Below are positions 23,371-34,783 of a stretch of 64,000 nt of DNA, one piece after another (position 1 is the stretch's first letter; each line of letters opens with the position of its first letter). The stretch is from the NCBI GenBank assembly GCA_004369085.1, contig ML210239.1, forward strand, positions 1-64,000, written 5' to 3'. The stretch comes from Coprinopsis marcescibilis (Eukaryota; Basidiomycota; Agaricomycetes; Agaricales; Psathyrellaceae). The position numbers were made by a program, and so were the translations under genes. A model generated the notes under the pieces. It was given only the letters and a program-made list of their open reading frames with translations. It did no database searches and was not told the origin of the DNA.

Positions 23371-23382
23371 CTGTCCATCTGT
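23371..23382 (-). promoter_or_regulatory. shared 12-bp upstream box, copy 1
   Basis: CTGTCCATCTGT on the plus strand (ACAGATGGACAG in the direction of transcription), 225 bp upstream of the start of paralogue 1. The same 12 bases occur 159 and 170 bp upstream of paralogues 2 and 3. It may be a common regulatory site or simply conserved promoter sequence from recent duplication. Confidence 0.5.
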
Positions 23383-25403
23383 CAATCCCATACTTACGTA
23401 TCATTTATTTATTGTCAATCATACCAATGGCGCCCGTGATCATAGGTGCCTGCTATCCCGTAAGGCAAGACTTGGCAGGCAATGCCTTCGGAAGCGATAG
23501 CAATGATACGGATATTTGACCTTCACCCATGACCCACATGTAAGTGAGGATGAATAAAGGCTTATAACGGACTGACTTGGGTCTAGTCCATGCTTTCGCT
23601 CTCTATTATAAGATACTCTCGCTTCTCTCATCAGCGCGTTGCTGAGTCGGGATAGGCAGTCGATACCGATGATCCCGGGGAATGTCACAGTATCGGCGCT
23701 CTGCAAGCACACACATACCGGCGTGGCGGCGTACCGAACTTCCAGCAAAAGTCATCAGCTTCGCGTCAACGCGAGATCCGTGATTTCCATAGCCAGCGCT
23801 CTTTGATGCCTACATACCAAGAGGAGGATATCACTGCCATTATGTGACACTTCGCTATGATGGTTGAAAGTGGCGCCTAATGCACCGTCCCATTTGTCAT
23901 GCACGAGCAGTAGATAGCCCAAAGAAACCACATTGGACTATCCCTCCTGGTTTCGGGCTATTCTCCTCGCTGGCTTTAGGCTCCCATCAGACTATAAACC
24001 GAGGTTGCCGGTGAGAACGATGGCAGCTGCCAGGAAGTGAGATCGATTGGGGCTGTACTACAGGATACACATCTCGGACACTCGGAATCAACTCCACTCA
24101 ATGAATCTGGTTCCCTATTCTCGCACAGCTTTGTTCCAGTGAAGTCGGAAATTCTGAAAGAAGGTTGTCTTCAGGCGGCTACTCGACCGATATCAACGAA
24201 GGAAATCAGAACATGACGCGCATTTGCGTTGCACGTAGCACTGGAATCAGCCTATGTACAGTCAAACCTGCCATAACCCATACCTGAGATAAGCCATAAC
24301 CTCCAATAACCCATACCTTTGGGAGCTACCAAACCCAGGTTTCACTGCCAAACCGACCTGTGATAACCCATAGTCGTCAATAACCCATACTTTTCCCGTC
24401 CACGGAGGGGTATGGCTTATCACAGGTTCGACTGTACTCACTCGTTTGCGACCGCGGGGCCGTTGATGCTTATTAAGTAAATATGGACACTAGACTAGGC
24501 TAGAATCTGCCTTACTAAATGGCTGATTGAGTATTCTTTAACATGAATGATTGATTGATTCTATCTGGATCCCCTCTTACGACCTAACTACTCACAATGG
24601 GTGCCTAAGACTTCCTCTCTACTGTCTCGATGGGCGACAACACAGCATGTGCCCATGCAACAGTACTCCAATCATTGGCGGCCTGTGGATTGAGAACAGG
24701 TTCCGGGTGCCTCGACCTTTCTCCAGATTGTCGTCACGGCCTCGGAACACCTGCATCTGAGATTGATTCAGATACCGCGCTTGCTTGAGCATGGAGATTT
24801 AACCGCCCTTGTACTCCCCCACCTGATACCATTCTCGCCTCGCTGACGCGCACATATATTCGTCTGATGTGTTACATGCGTCTGCGCACAGACAAGCTCA
24901 AAGGACTACTAATCATCATTGCGTGCGCACTGATCGTATCTCCGACACAGTTCCCACCGTCGATCACGGTTGTGATGCGACATCAATGCATCACCCCCCG
25001 CCCTTCTGCCATCTCCAGTCTTCCAAGTTGACTAAACTGAACGGCCTCAGAAAGCCAATAAAAGACCCTGAATCTCTGAAGTAACGGCAAAGTGTACCTT
25101 GCAGTACGATCCCGACATATCATCACCTTGGACTAGTGGTAGAAGGTTTGCCACAGCAAGCATCTATGACACCTCTCCGAGTCAATGGTAATCGATGGTG
25201 TATCAAACGTTGCTGCATTCCTTGTCAGTTACTATATGTACGAGAGGTCCCATTCCAATTATCCGTATGTATATGTATAACGTCGACCATTGACAGCAGC
25301 TCCACCATACTACCCTTCCTGCGCGAATTTCTAGGTTTGAGTCAACTTCTGAAGGACCCCGGGACTCTCTTCTCCAGCGCTCGGCTCCACACCACCCCCA
25401 GCT
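23383..25403. other. intergenic region with a small transposon
   Basis: Two kilobases without a credible gene. A 176-bp TA-flanked MITE lies at 24259-24434. Between about 24640 and 24960 a plus-strand frame with two stops (…VVTASEHLHLRLIQIPRLLEHG…) could be a fragment of a leucine-rich F-box type gene, but the match is too weak to call. Confidence 0.45.
24259..24434. mobile_element. 176-bp MITE, pogo/Tigger-like ends
   Basis: The ends form a terminal inverted repeat of about 25 bp starting CAGTC[AG]AACCTG, with four mismatches, and the element is flanked by TA on both sides (24257-24258 and 24435-24436), the target duplication of Tc1/mariner/pogo elements. The inside is built from repeated ATAACCCATA / ATAAGCCATA decamers in both orientations. 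There is no coding capacity, so it depends on a transposase elsewhere. The first seven bases (CAGTCAA) are the same as those of the pogo-like element at 30358-33379. Confidence 0.85.
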
Positions 25404-26129
25404 CTACAATTCGTCCTTTGTTGAGGTATGTTCGTTTGCTTTGGTAGCCACCTCTTCTTCCTTGACCTCGTCTTTATCGGAATCCTCCTTGCCCGGCTCA
25501 GCATTCTTTCGGGCCTCCTCCGCAGCTTTCCGAGTACTATCATCAGTCTTTTTGCGGACCTCCCTCGCCGTTTCCGTATAATACTTCTCGAACTGCTTCA
25601 GAACCTCGTCGTCAGCTGAGATGAAGTCTTTCTCCCTGAGTATATCAATGGTTTGCTTGGTAAAGTCGAAACAGTTGAAGAACGACCCATCCTCCTTTTT
25701 CGCAGGTATAAATGATGGTGCAAACTTCATCATGGCAGCGAGAATGTCACTGTCTTTCACCGTAGCTCCCAGATCAAAAGTGAATGGTGCTTGTGAAGGC
25801 TTGAGCGGATACTTGACAACATTATTTCCATCTTTCCTAGGACCGTCATACACCATATACCTGACCACGGGTTGAACGTCAATGATCCATTTAGACTCAG
25901 GTTGTAAAACAAATACCTACCCGACAGTGGGACTTGTCCATTCATTGTCGATGATGACTTCGTAGATTTCATTGGCCTTTCGATCCTCGATGTCGGTTTT
26001 GCCGTGGATCACCAATCCAAAATGCCAGCTTGCCGTGTTTTTCTTGGTCTCCCGAACGGAAACAAAGATGGCCAAGGTTGAAGTCGCCGCGCTGAGCAGG
26101 CAGATGCAGTAGATGAGCTTTGCGAGCAT
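25404..26129 (-). CDS. paralogue 2: ER-resident His/Cys-motif protein ending in KDEL
   Basis: Exon 1 (26129-25921) and exon 2 (25860-25404) join across a 60-nt phase-2 intron to 222 codons, giving 221 residues. Residues 1-20 are a signal peptide (IYCICLLSAATSTLA). The conserved core has W-H-F-G-L-V-I-H with His36, and N-C-F-D-F-T-K-Q-T-I-D with Cys133. This is a plausible catalytic pair in the order used by permuted papain-like enzymes (inference from motif order and spacing only). The last 60 residues are a highly charged Lys/Glu helix ending exactly in KDEL, the canonical ER-retrieval signal, so the protein should be soluble in the ER lumen. A signal peptide and KDEL on one chain support both gene ends. 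Paralogue 1 lies to one side and paralogue 3 beyond two transposons to the other. The substrate is unknown. Confidence 0.88.
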
Positions 26130-26287
26130 GGGTGAGGAGGCCTTTATGTAGGAAGTGAGAATGCAAGATACACTGGATACTGAGTCAATAACGGGCGGAA
26201 TGTGATGTATTTGAGCTATTTTTTGAGATTAGAGCTTGCGGCGTTGCCAAATCTCCGTTTAACAACTGCATAACTTGTATATTCCTT

Positions 26288-26299
26288 CTGTCCATCTGT
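26288..26299 (-). promoter_or_regulatory. shared 12-bp upstream box, copy 2
   Basis: The same CTGTCCATCTGT as at 23371 and 34953, here 159 bp upstream of paralogue 2. A second block, AATCTCCGTT[TC]AACA, lies just beside it and recurs only at paralogue 3, suggesting that paralogues 2 and 3 are the closer pair. Confidence 0.5.
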
Positions 26300-26781
26300 G
26301 AACACTCGACCGGTATATGTACATGCTCACGTAGTATTTCATGGCGCCCTTCAAAGGAACGGCGGCACACATGTACATAGGCAGATGTTATGATGTGTAA
26401 TAACGGCTGACATATTCGTTGCCTGTGCCTCGGTGTGAAACCTGGGGCCTTAAGTCAAGGGAAAATAGTCCGTTTGCCATACACACGTCCCGGTGGAAGT
26501 TTCGGGGCTCTGCCAGTGTAATGACACGCTGAGTCCACTTGACCTTGTTTTCTTAGAAAGTGCGCCGCCCCTTCCCAAGGGAACGAGGGGGAACGCAAGT
26601 TCCGCGACACTTGATATGCAACAAATCACTGTTATGCTATGTATGAGTATCAAGGGCGGCGCCTATTAATGTCTACAGATCGTTCCTTGCGAACGTAACT
26701 TCCTCACCTGGTGATGGTCGGGGGTGCAGAATTCCGGGTGAAATCGAAACCACTACTATTTTACGACAGCGTACACAGAAC
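26300..26781. other. intergenic region
   Basis: Distal upstream flank of paralogue 2, up to the TA target site of the transposon that starts at 26784. I see nothing else in it. Confidence 0.4.
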
Positions 26782-26783
26782 TA

Positions 26784-29700
26784 TGGTTGACCAGAGTGGT
26801 ACGCTATGTTTTTCGTCAATCAAAATGATGCCGACGTGATGCGGGTGAAGGACCCCGTAACCGCTACGGACCTTGTAGCTATTAATTGATAAATGGTGTT
26901 ATCGAAATGCTATAACGATTTTTCGAGGGCGAAGCCGAGTTTTGAATTGTCTCTTCTGTTCTTCATCTGTTGTGATATGTACAGTGTACAGGCGGCACTT
27001 GGTACGACAAAATCAAAACCCTTATCGCGGCGGTCACAGATAATTGAGGATACTTAAAAGTGGATATATTAATTGAATATATGTTTAAGTATATGCATCT
27101 CTAATTATTAAGAAATATCCACGGAATTGAGGTAGATATAGGCAGTTCATTGAAAACTAGAAAATGTCACATTTATCGCCACTTGGGACGCCTGTCACAC
27201 AGCATGACAACGCGCGGCAACGGCGGTGCGGAGCATCCGGCTCCCCCAATTTCGCATCAGTCGAAGGGTGGGAGTCTGTGAGAACATTCGGAAATGTGTC
27301 ACGCTTTCGCAGATGCTCAATTCTGGGCTGGTTTCTGCCTCAATCAACGCAATTCAAGCTGCAATAGACAGATAGAATGTATGCCAATCCGAATATCCAC
27401 TTTTTTAAGACAAAGACGGGCATTAAATAGGTGAAATCCTGACAGAGAAAATGTTGTTGGTACAAATGTGCAGCATTTCATCACTAAACATGGGATTTGT
27501 TGTTGCACCCTTTCTCATTTCATCCCAAATTCTGTAAGGGGGTAGATACCACCTGCGTCTAATCATTTACCGAGTTTGAGGCTTATCGGTTAATGTTTGC
27601 GCTTGAGATCGTTGTTTGTCCCAAGTAGTGACTGGATCCCAAGTGGCACCTGTACACTGTACCTGCCTCAAATACGTCACTCAAATACCAGTCTGGACCC
27701 AAGTGCATGATTATGTGTGTCATTTGCCAGAACGAGTGGATCGGCTGACCCTGTTCCCACGCATGCGGCATAGAACCTGCGGGCCCTCGTACCTACTGCA
27801 GCTATTTGACTCCAGATGTCTTAAAAACAGTACAAGTAGCAGCAGAAGGGTCTCTAGTAGGTACTTACCATGCTGGCACCATCCGAATATACCCAACACA
27901 CCGAATCAAGCAGCCAGCAATTATCCTGGAGCCACATCACGCAAATGTATCTGTAGACTGTGAGACAGCCAATAAGAACCTAGGTATTGTACCTGATATT
28001 TAAAGAGTGACTTTGGTTAACTGCAGCATAAAGCAAGCCTAAAGACCTCAGATGTGCAGACCCTATGCCCAGACTTTCTATAGCACCTACCAATGTCCAT
28101 AGTACAAGTGGTTGTCCCTTGGTTGTCCCTGGAATGAGTAAAAAAAGAGATCTGTGTCAAGAAAAGATAGATTTAAACCCAAAAGAAAAGGGACTCAATG
28201 TCCCATAGGGCAAGAGCTGAAAAGGGGTCAGGTAGTAGTAGTAGTAGTATTGCCAGCTACGGTCCAGGTAGGAGGCAAGATATCAAGTTCCCAAATTGCA
28301 GAGATCCTAGGAATCAGAATGTACGTGGTGTTCACAGTGTTCAGACAGTTTTGCAAGGTCCAATTCAATGCTTGAAGTTTGAATGCTCAAATGGCAAGCT
28401 TTCTTAGGTCCGCAGCCTCCACTGAATACTGATAACAAACTGATGAGTGTATTTCTGCCAACAGAAATGGCTTATCGTCTTTGTGTGATTAATTAGGTCA
28501 GCAATATCATCATGGATGAACCGAGAGGTGAAGTTGATAACAAGTCAAAGTTCTCTGCTGTATTCTCTGTGGCATGCAAGTATATTCTCAATATATTCTA
28601 GGGATTATAACTCAGTAGCATTTGAATGCTGCTCCGCATTTGAATGCTGCTCCGCATATGACAAAGTTCCGTGATGTTCAGACCTCACCCAAGTCTCAGG
28701 TGCAAGAGGCGCTCTACTGTAGTCTAAGTACTGCCCCCACAAGACCACAAGAAGGTGAGAACAGTGAAATAATTACAGATAACTGTGAATCTGGTCACCT
28801 GGTTGTGCAGAATAGGAAACTGTATACTGTACGTGTAGCCATCTGCAGCTCAAATCTTGATCTGCATGCCTTTTTCAAATATACTGGTCCCAATGACCCA
28901 ATGGGAACACCAGAGAGTGGGTGAGCAGTCTGAGTGACCGCTCATCAAGTCCTTACCTATTGATGGCCTACAGAACACTACACAGTGATGTTGACAGAGG
29001 TGAGAAAGCCAAGGAGGAAATTGGAAGAGTCTGTAAATGGGATAACCTATCGACAACCAGGGACACAAGGCTCCTGAAGTTGACTCAATTCCTCCAAAGG
29101 TGATATCTGTGAAGCAATTAAACTTCACTTGAACAGGATGCCTCAAACCTTTGGTTGGAGGTGATCTTTGATTGCACATACTTGACAACCTCAGAAATAC
29201 ACACAGACTTTGATTCAGGAGCATGAGAGCATTGGCTGATATTGGAATCACCACTAGTAAAAGCAGAACACTGCCTTCTCTGATAACATGACAGGCAATT
29301 GTATTCTTCAACTGGGGGGCTCAAAACGTGCATACATAGTGAGCCTGTTTGAATTTCTTAGATGATCAATGGTGTGGCAGACCTAAGGACTTGCAAGGTT
29401 GCAGCCCTTGCAAAGTCCAGGTATGTCACGCGAGCCAGCCAGACCAAATGTGAACATTGGATGGGTGCTTATGTACAAATACACAAAAAAACAAATGCAA
29501 ATGAGATGCTGTTGGGGGCCAAGCACTAACAAGGAGGGTAACATAAGTAACAAGCAGGGTAAATGACCTGCTGCTAGTAGTCCAGTAACAACAAGAAAGA
29601 TGTTCAGCAGGAGCACTGGGGAGTGTGGCTCAGCTGATATACATAGAATTGATCAGGAGCATTGGAGGAGCACTGCTGCATTGGCATGTAAGTATGTGGA

Positions 29701-30355
29701 GTGTACATATTATTGTAACTTGTTTAATGGTAAGTTGTCCTTATAGATAAGAGAATTGACAATCTATCAAATTTTAAGCTGCTAAGCATCTCGCAAGTAC
29801 ATGACCACTAATAACTTGAAAATTGGCTAATTTGACTCAATCTTGCAACCCCACAAGTATTCAATGTGGATTCTAACTCTTTTCATGCAATCCACATTGT
29901 TCTGGTTTCTGGAGCTTACACCGTAGATGTGCAAGTAAAACTGGCAAAACACCTCTGGGGTTGTTTTGTTACGTGTTCACCTTGAATCGCTCCCGGAAAC
30001 GAATTTTGAAGCTGTGAAATTGCTGTGAAATGTCATATTTGACCTCTCCTAATGACGCAGTTTTCTGTTTGACCGTCACATCCTGCAATGACATATGAAC
30101 TCTGCCTATTACCCACTTCCCGTGCTAGTTCCTCAATGAAACCCTCCAGTATGAGCTTTTCGAGGGCAAGTTTGGCAGCAGTGATGGCGATTAGGTCACG
30201 AGTTCGCCAAATTCAAGAATTCAAGTGAACTCGTGACTATCGGATTCAATAAAATGCGATACAATATTCAAAAGGCGGTTTCCGGGGTCTCTGCATCGGC
30301 TTTGAAGCCGCGTGTGATGCGATCACAAATTATAGCGTACCACTCTGGTCAACCA
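26784..30355. mobile_element. element A: 3.57-kb TA-target DNA transposon, decayed or non-autonomous
   Basis: Perfect 24-bp terminal inverted repeats (26784-26807 and 30332-30355, starting TGGTTGACCAGAGTGGTACG) are flanked by TA (26782-26783 and 30356-30357), as in the Tc1/mariner superfamily. The interior is AT-rich and has no intact transposase. Only a possible helix-turn-helix remnant (around 28240-28330, with a QIAEILGI motif) hints at one. It holds a GTA microsatellite (about 28230) and an 18-bp tandem duplication (28620-28655). Its right TA is also the left TA of element B. Confidence 0.8.
27053..27409. mobile_element. possible 357-bp MITE nested in element A
   Basis: CTTAAAAGTGGATAT at 27053 has an inverted partner at 27393-27409 with two extra A bases. 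The middle is GC-richer than the surrounding element. I see no clear target duplication, so it may also be an internal inverted repeat of element A. Confidence 0.35.
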
Positions 30356-30357
30356 TA

Positions 30358-33300
30358 CAGTCAATGGTCACATAACGTGACAAACAAACCGTCCAAGAAG
30401 GCTCAGATGCGCAATATAGCTGCTTTCGCTCCAATTTTTTCATAAACGCATTTCTGAACATCAAAAATATATTTCTACAAAATATATAAGGCTAAGGCAT
30501 CGTACAAGGCGACCAGTAGGTACAGAAGGGAGAGGGTATCGGAATGGAGGCCAGTACACAATACATGACAACAGCTACAAACACAATGCCGCGCGACAAT
30601 TCGCAATCTCAAAACCATCATCCTCGACTCCAATCACTCCTCTGCACTATCCTCAGACCCCGCTGCCTCAGAATCAGTACCAGAGGGCTCGCCAGCATCC
30701 TCGTCGTCGACAGGGACATCAAAATCCTTCAATTTTGGCTTGGGGGGCTGTTTCTGAAGGGGGCCACACTTCGGCTTGGGTGTTTGGTAGGTTTGCTTGA
30801 GTCGTCTCGCCTTTGCCTTATTGTGCTCCCATATGGACAGTTTTTCACGGTGCGCCGCCTTGATCTGTTCGTTTGCCTCCTTCCTGATCACCTCATCCTC
30901 TTCCCACCGCTTTACTGCCTCTTTCCATAACACCCTGGCATCAACTCGGGCCTCCTTCCTCGCCTCCTCCTGGCCCTGCCATTCTGTGAACTCAACGACC
31001 TTTTGGTAGAACTCATCGCCCGACAACAGCCTTGGGAGCCCATCTCCCATCAACTTGCCCTTCCCTCCAACCTTTTTCGCCTTCTCCTCCTTTGCCAGAA
31101 GTCGGAATCGCAACATGTTGCAGTGGGCTTCGTTAAGAATGCTCGCGGCCTGCAGCTGGATCACGCGGGCTCGCAACCGCTCGTTGTCATCGGTTACCTC
31201 TTGAAGGGCCGCGATTAGGAGGGCTTCATTGGTGGTCTTTGGTGTTAGCTTCAGGAGGGATGTGATGTTGGCTGGGGAGGATGGGGAGATGGTCTCGGTG
31301 GCGACGTGCAGCATGGGGGAGTCGGATGTAGTTGGGGTCTGTCCAAGAAGGTGCCCGAAGTTGGTTTTGGCCAACTGACGTGTGCCGTCTTTGATGATCT
31401 GCTTCATTCGGGCCATGCGTGCTTCGCTCGGTGACGGCAGCAGTGTGTCTTCATCATCTTCATTGATTGTTGCTAATCCGGCGTCGTCTTCACACGAAAG
31501 CTCCTGCAGCAGTTTCGTGATGATTCTCATAGGTGTCGGCGGGGGTACCGGGAGGTTGGATTCGATGGATGCAGGTCGGCTGGGTGCGAGGGTTTCCGCG
31601 GTGACAATAGAGGGGTTGTAGGGGTGGACTCCAGTCTTCCGGAAGGCCGCTTTGATGATGTCAGGGGAGAGGGTGGCAATATGCGCCTTTCCGTAGATTT
31701 CTAGCACATTTTCCTTCTTAATTTCACCCATATTCTTGCGCAGCCACTTGTCCCGCTCCTGGCTAAGACAAAGCTTCAACACCGCGAAGACGACAACATC
31801 AAGTCCCTGGTAGATATGAGTGGCATGGGAAGGATAACATAAGACAACGATGTCGTGATCCCGTGCATAGGTGAGGAATGCATGGCTGTAGTGGGATGTG
31901 TGCCCATCGACAAGGAGAAGCCGCTTGTGGCCCTGGGCCTTCTCGGCCGTCTGCGTGTCAAACAGCTTCAACCAGTCGAGGCCAATCTTGTTGTCTGTCC
32001 AACCCTTTTGAGAATAGCCAATGCTAGATAGGCGCCAGTGAGCTTGATTCAGCATATCCCCAAATAGAACAAAACTCACAATGCGTTCGCAGGATTGTCC
32101 TGTGCCCACTTCACCTGATATCCCTTTCCCTTAAAAATAATGGCGGGAGGAGGCGCTGTTCCATCTGCACAAATGGAGACAATAACTGTGATGTTTTCAC
32201 GATTCCCAGTTCGGCGTTGATATTGCGGGCCCTTCTTCGACTTCGGTCCAATCACGTACTCCCGGTCAGCTCCATACGTGTTGAATCCGACCTCATCAAC
32301 ACCGTAGATGTTCTCCGGAGCAAAGTCATGCTCCTTCAGTGTTGTGTCAAGCAGATCCCACCATGCCTTGTTTGTCATCTCGTTTACGGCATCCGCACAT
32401 TTCGATTCGAGAGGGGTTGATCGGGTGACCTTGATGCGATCACGATAGCGCTCGAGAAATCGTTGGGTATATTTCTGCCCAACACCTGGGTACCCGGCGC
32501 CCAGTTGTGCTCGCAGGATATCATCAACAACATCCTTCAAACGAGAGTGTGTGAGAGGGAATCCTTGATTTGCCGACTGCGTGAGATATCCAAGAACCAC
32601 TTCCCGCTCTTCTGGAGTCAAAATCTCTCGGTCACTGGCATACTCCACCTGACTCCGCCTCCCTCGGGACCTCTCGATAATCGTTTGGTGCCATAATTTG
32701 AAGCGGTGGCCGGTCTCCTTGAAGTGCCGCTCTTCGAGATCCTTGGCAATGTCGCGAGAACTTCGTTGATCTTTCTTTGGCTTGCTGCCCTCCGCCAAAT
32801 AGAGCCCGGCGGCTTCATTGAGTAACTCGTCCTTCTCCTTGGAAAGATCGCGGATTTTCTGGGTCTGTGGGATCGCTTTGTTGGGCATCGTAGCAACGAG
32901 ACGATGGATTGAGATTTTGGTGAGGAGCAAGGTTGTGGGTGCTGCGGAATGTTGTGCTGACTCAAGCACAGATTCTGCAGAAAAGCCTCATGGAGGCCTC
33001 ATGGATAACACAAGGCTGCTCGTCGATTTTGTGGTTTGACACACTAGATTTTAGTCATACCCCTACTGTACATGTACTCAACTGATATGCCGTCTTTGTT
33101 GAGGTCTCCGGTATGCACGTTTGTGATACTGGAATGTTTAGATTTTTGGAAGCCGCCGAAAACAGGCATTTTTGGGACAATCTTGGAGGTTTATGCTAGT
33201 ATAACACATGAAATCTGTTATCGACACCTAATGTAGGACAAACCATGTATTGTAACGATATATTGGGAAGCTTTGCAGCAGGTTTGAGACAAAGAGAGGA

Positions 33301-33379
33301 AGAACTCGTGCAGCGGTGGTGATTTTGGTAGATATCTGTCATGTGTACTGATCCTGTCACGTCATGTGACCATTGACTG
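30358..33379 (-). mobile_element. element B: 3,022-bp pogo/Tigger-like transposon, apparently complete
   Basis: Terminal inverted repeats of 25 bp (30358-30382 and 33355-33379, starting CAGTCAATGGTCACAT) differ at one position. TA lies on both sides (30356-30357 and 33380-33381). It carries one uninterrupted two-exon transposase gene on the minus strand. Near-identical ends and an open transposase frame suggest a recent, possibly still active copy. It sits exactly at the right-hand TA of element A. Confidence 0.92.
30634..32888 (-). CDS. pogo-like DDE transposase
   Basis: Exon 1 (32888-32080) and exon 2 (32023-30634) join across a 56-nt phase-2 intron to 733 codons. An in-frame upstream ATG at 32969 would add 27 residues; I chose MPNKAIPQ because its sequence begins the folded part. 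The N-terminal 190 residues contain the DNA-binding helix-turn-helix region typical of CENP-B/pogo-type transposases (HSRLKDVVDDIL, then QKYTQRFLERYRDRIK). The catalytic triad is visible: Asp in IYGVDEVGF, Asp in LLLVDGHTSHYS, and Asp in IYQGLDVVVF, after the usual PSHATH motif. The C-terminal 250 residues are charged, coiled-coil-like and end in a Glu/Asp-rich tail. No frameshift or stop is present. It should mobilise element B and perhaps related MITEs with CAGTCAA ends. Confidence 0.92.
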
Positions 33380-33381
33380 TA

Positions 33382-34018
33382 CAGAACATCATTCCGGGAC
33401 TTGTATTCAGGGCCATCGAGGTGCGCGTCGGACCTTATCGCCGGTCGTACTTATCATTGGAAACTTAAAAGTGACAGTCCACTGCGAGACTCAGGGTCTA
33501 ATCCAATCGGCACTGAGTCTATTAAACACCACATGTTACACTACATCAACCCACGCAGGCGAAGGCGCAGACCATTGAACAACTAAGCTGCTCTGACAGA
33601 CCGATCTGTTTCCCCGGATAGGCTAAGTCTCCCTGAGTTCCAGGCGATGGCGAACGTACCAGGGCCTTCAGGCATCGACAATATTCATCTCTGCGAGGTT
33701 CAATCAACGCTTCCTATTTGTGGACGGCTTGAATGAAGCAACCTCGGAGACCCGATTCAACATCCTGCATACATACTTTTGCGAGCGTTTCCTAAAGGCG
33801 TTGAGCCGATGTAAGCCGCGACTAATAATCATCGATCTTCGCTACACCCTTCAAGTCGTTGTTCTGGTCACCTTCAAGTACTCCAGAGTACTCCGGTGTG
33901 TCGTACACTTCAACACAGTGCGAGTTAGGTGCGATGGACTAGGTAAATGGACCCGATAGGTAAGACAAGTCTCTGAACGTAATGTGTGGACTCCATTCTA
34001 TTCCGCACCACCACCATT
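33382..34018. other. intergenic region with a possible gene relic
   Basis: 3' flank of paralogue 3 and the far side of element B. Around 33690-33790 the plus strand reads NQRFLFVDGLNEATSETRF, which resembles a Walker B segment of a P-loop NTPase, followed by a further open frame to about 33955. No P-loop accompanies it, so at most it is a fragment of a decayed NACHT-type gene. Confidence 0.25.
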
Positions 34019-34783
34019 TCATAGCTCGTCGGTAAAGGGATGTTGATCTACTTTCGAAGCCACTTCTTCTGTCTTGGTCTCCACTTCTGCCTTGATCACC
34101 TCTTCCTTTTTGGCCAACTCAGCTGCCTCCTCAACATCCCTTCTATACTTCTCCGCTTCCTTTCGAGCTTCCTCCGCCCTTTCCCGTGAACCTTCATCTG
34201 TTATTCTGCGAACCTTCCCCTTATTTGCACGATAATAATCCTCAAACATCTTCAGGTCCGTGTCGCCCTGTTGGATGAAGGGTTTGATTATATCAATTGT
34301 TTGCTTGGTAAAGTCGAAACAGTTGAAGAAATGCCCGTCTTTCTCTTGGGGCCCAGGTATCCTTGATGGCTCAAATTGTTGCATAGCATCGATAACGTCG
34401 TCCTTTGTGTAATTTGGCAGATAGAAAGTATAGGGAACGTTTGTGAGCTTCAGTGCTACCTTGACAACTTTCCCGTTCTTCTCACGAGCGCCACCGTACA
34501 CCATGTACCTGCCCATGTTGGTTGGGAGAGTCAGTAGTTAAATTGTATTGGAGTTGAAGACAAGCACCCACCCAACAGTTTTGCTTTCAATACCGCCGTC
34601 AATAACCGCTTCGTATAGTTCGTTAGGTATCTTATTGACAATGTCTTCTTCGCCATGGATCACCAATCCAAAGTGCCATCCTTCCTTCTCTTTATTCGCT
34701 TCAAAAAGGGAGACATAAATTTCGGCCAAGGTTGAAGTTGCCGCGGAGAGCAGCCAGACGCAGTAAATAAACTGTACGAGCAT
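34019..34783 (-). CDS. paralogue 3: ER-resident His/Cys-motif protein ending in TDEL
   Basis: Exon 1 (34783-34572) and exon 2 (34508-34019) join across a 62-nt phase-2 intron to 234 codons, giving 233 residues. The plan is that of paralogue 2: signal peptide (IYCVWLLSAATSTLA), W-H-F-G-L-V-I-H with His37, N-C-F-D-F-T-K-Q-T-I-D after the intron, a conserved PSRIPGP segment shared with paralogue 1, and a long charged helix. The C-terminus is FTDEL, a variant of the K/HDEL retrieval signal, so ER retention is likely but less certain than for paralogue 2. Arg/Lys/Glu-rich residues about 155-225 look like a single long helix or coiled coil. The function is unknown; the conserved His and Cys suggest a thiol enzyme or a fold derived from one. 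Confidence 0.87.

Noticed and set aside
24551..25084. Possible F-box/LRR gene fragment
   Set aside because: Only a weak leucine pattern with two stops; not enough to call a pseudogene.
28230..28250. GTA trinucleotide run as a CRISPR or regulatory array
   Set aside because: A short microsatellite only; there are no spaced repeats, and CRISPR arrays are not expected in a fungal genome.
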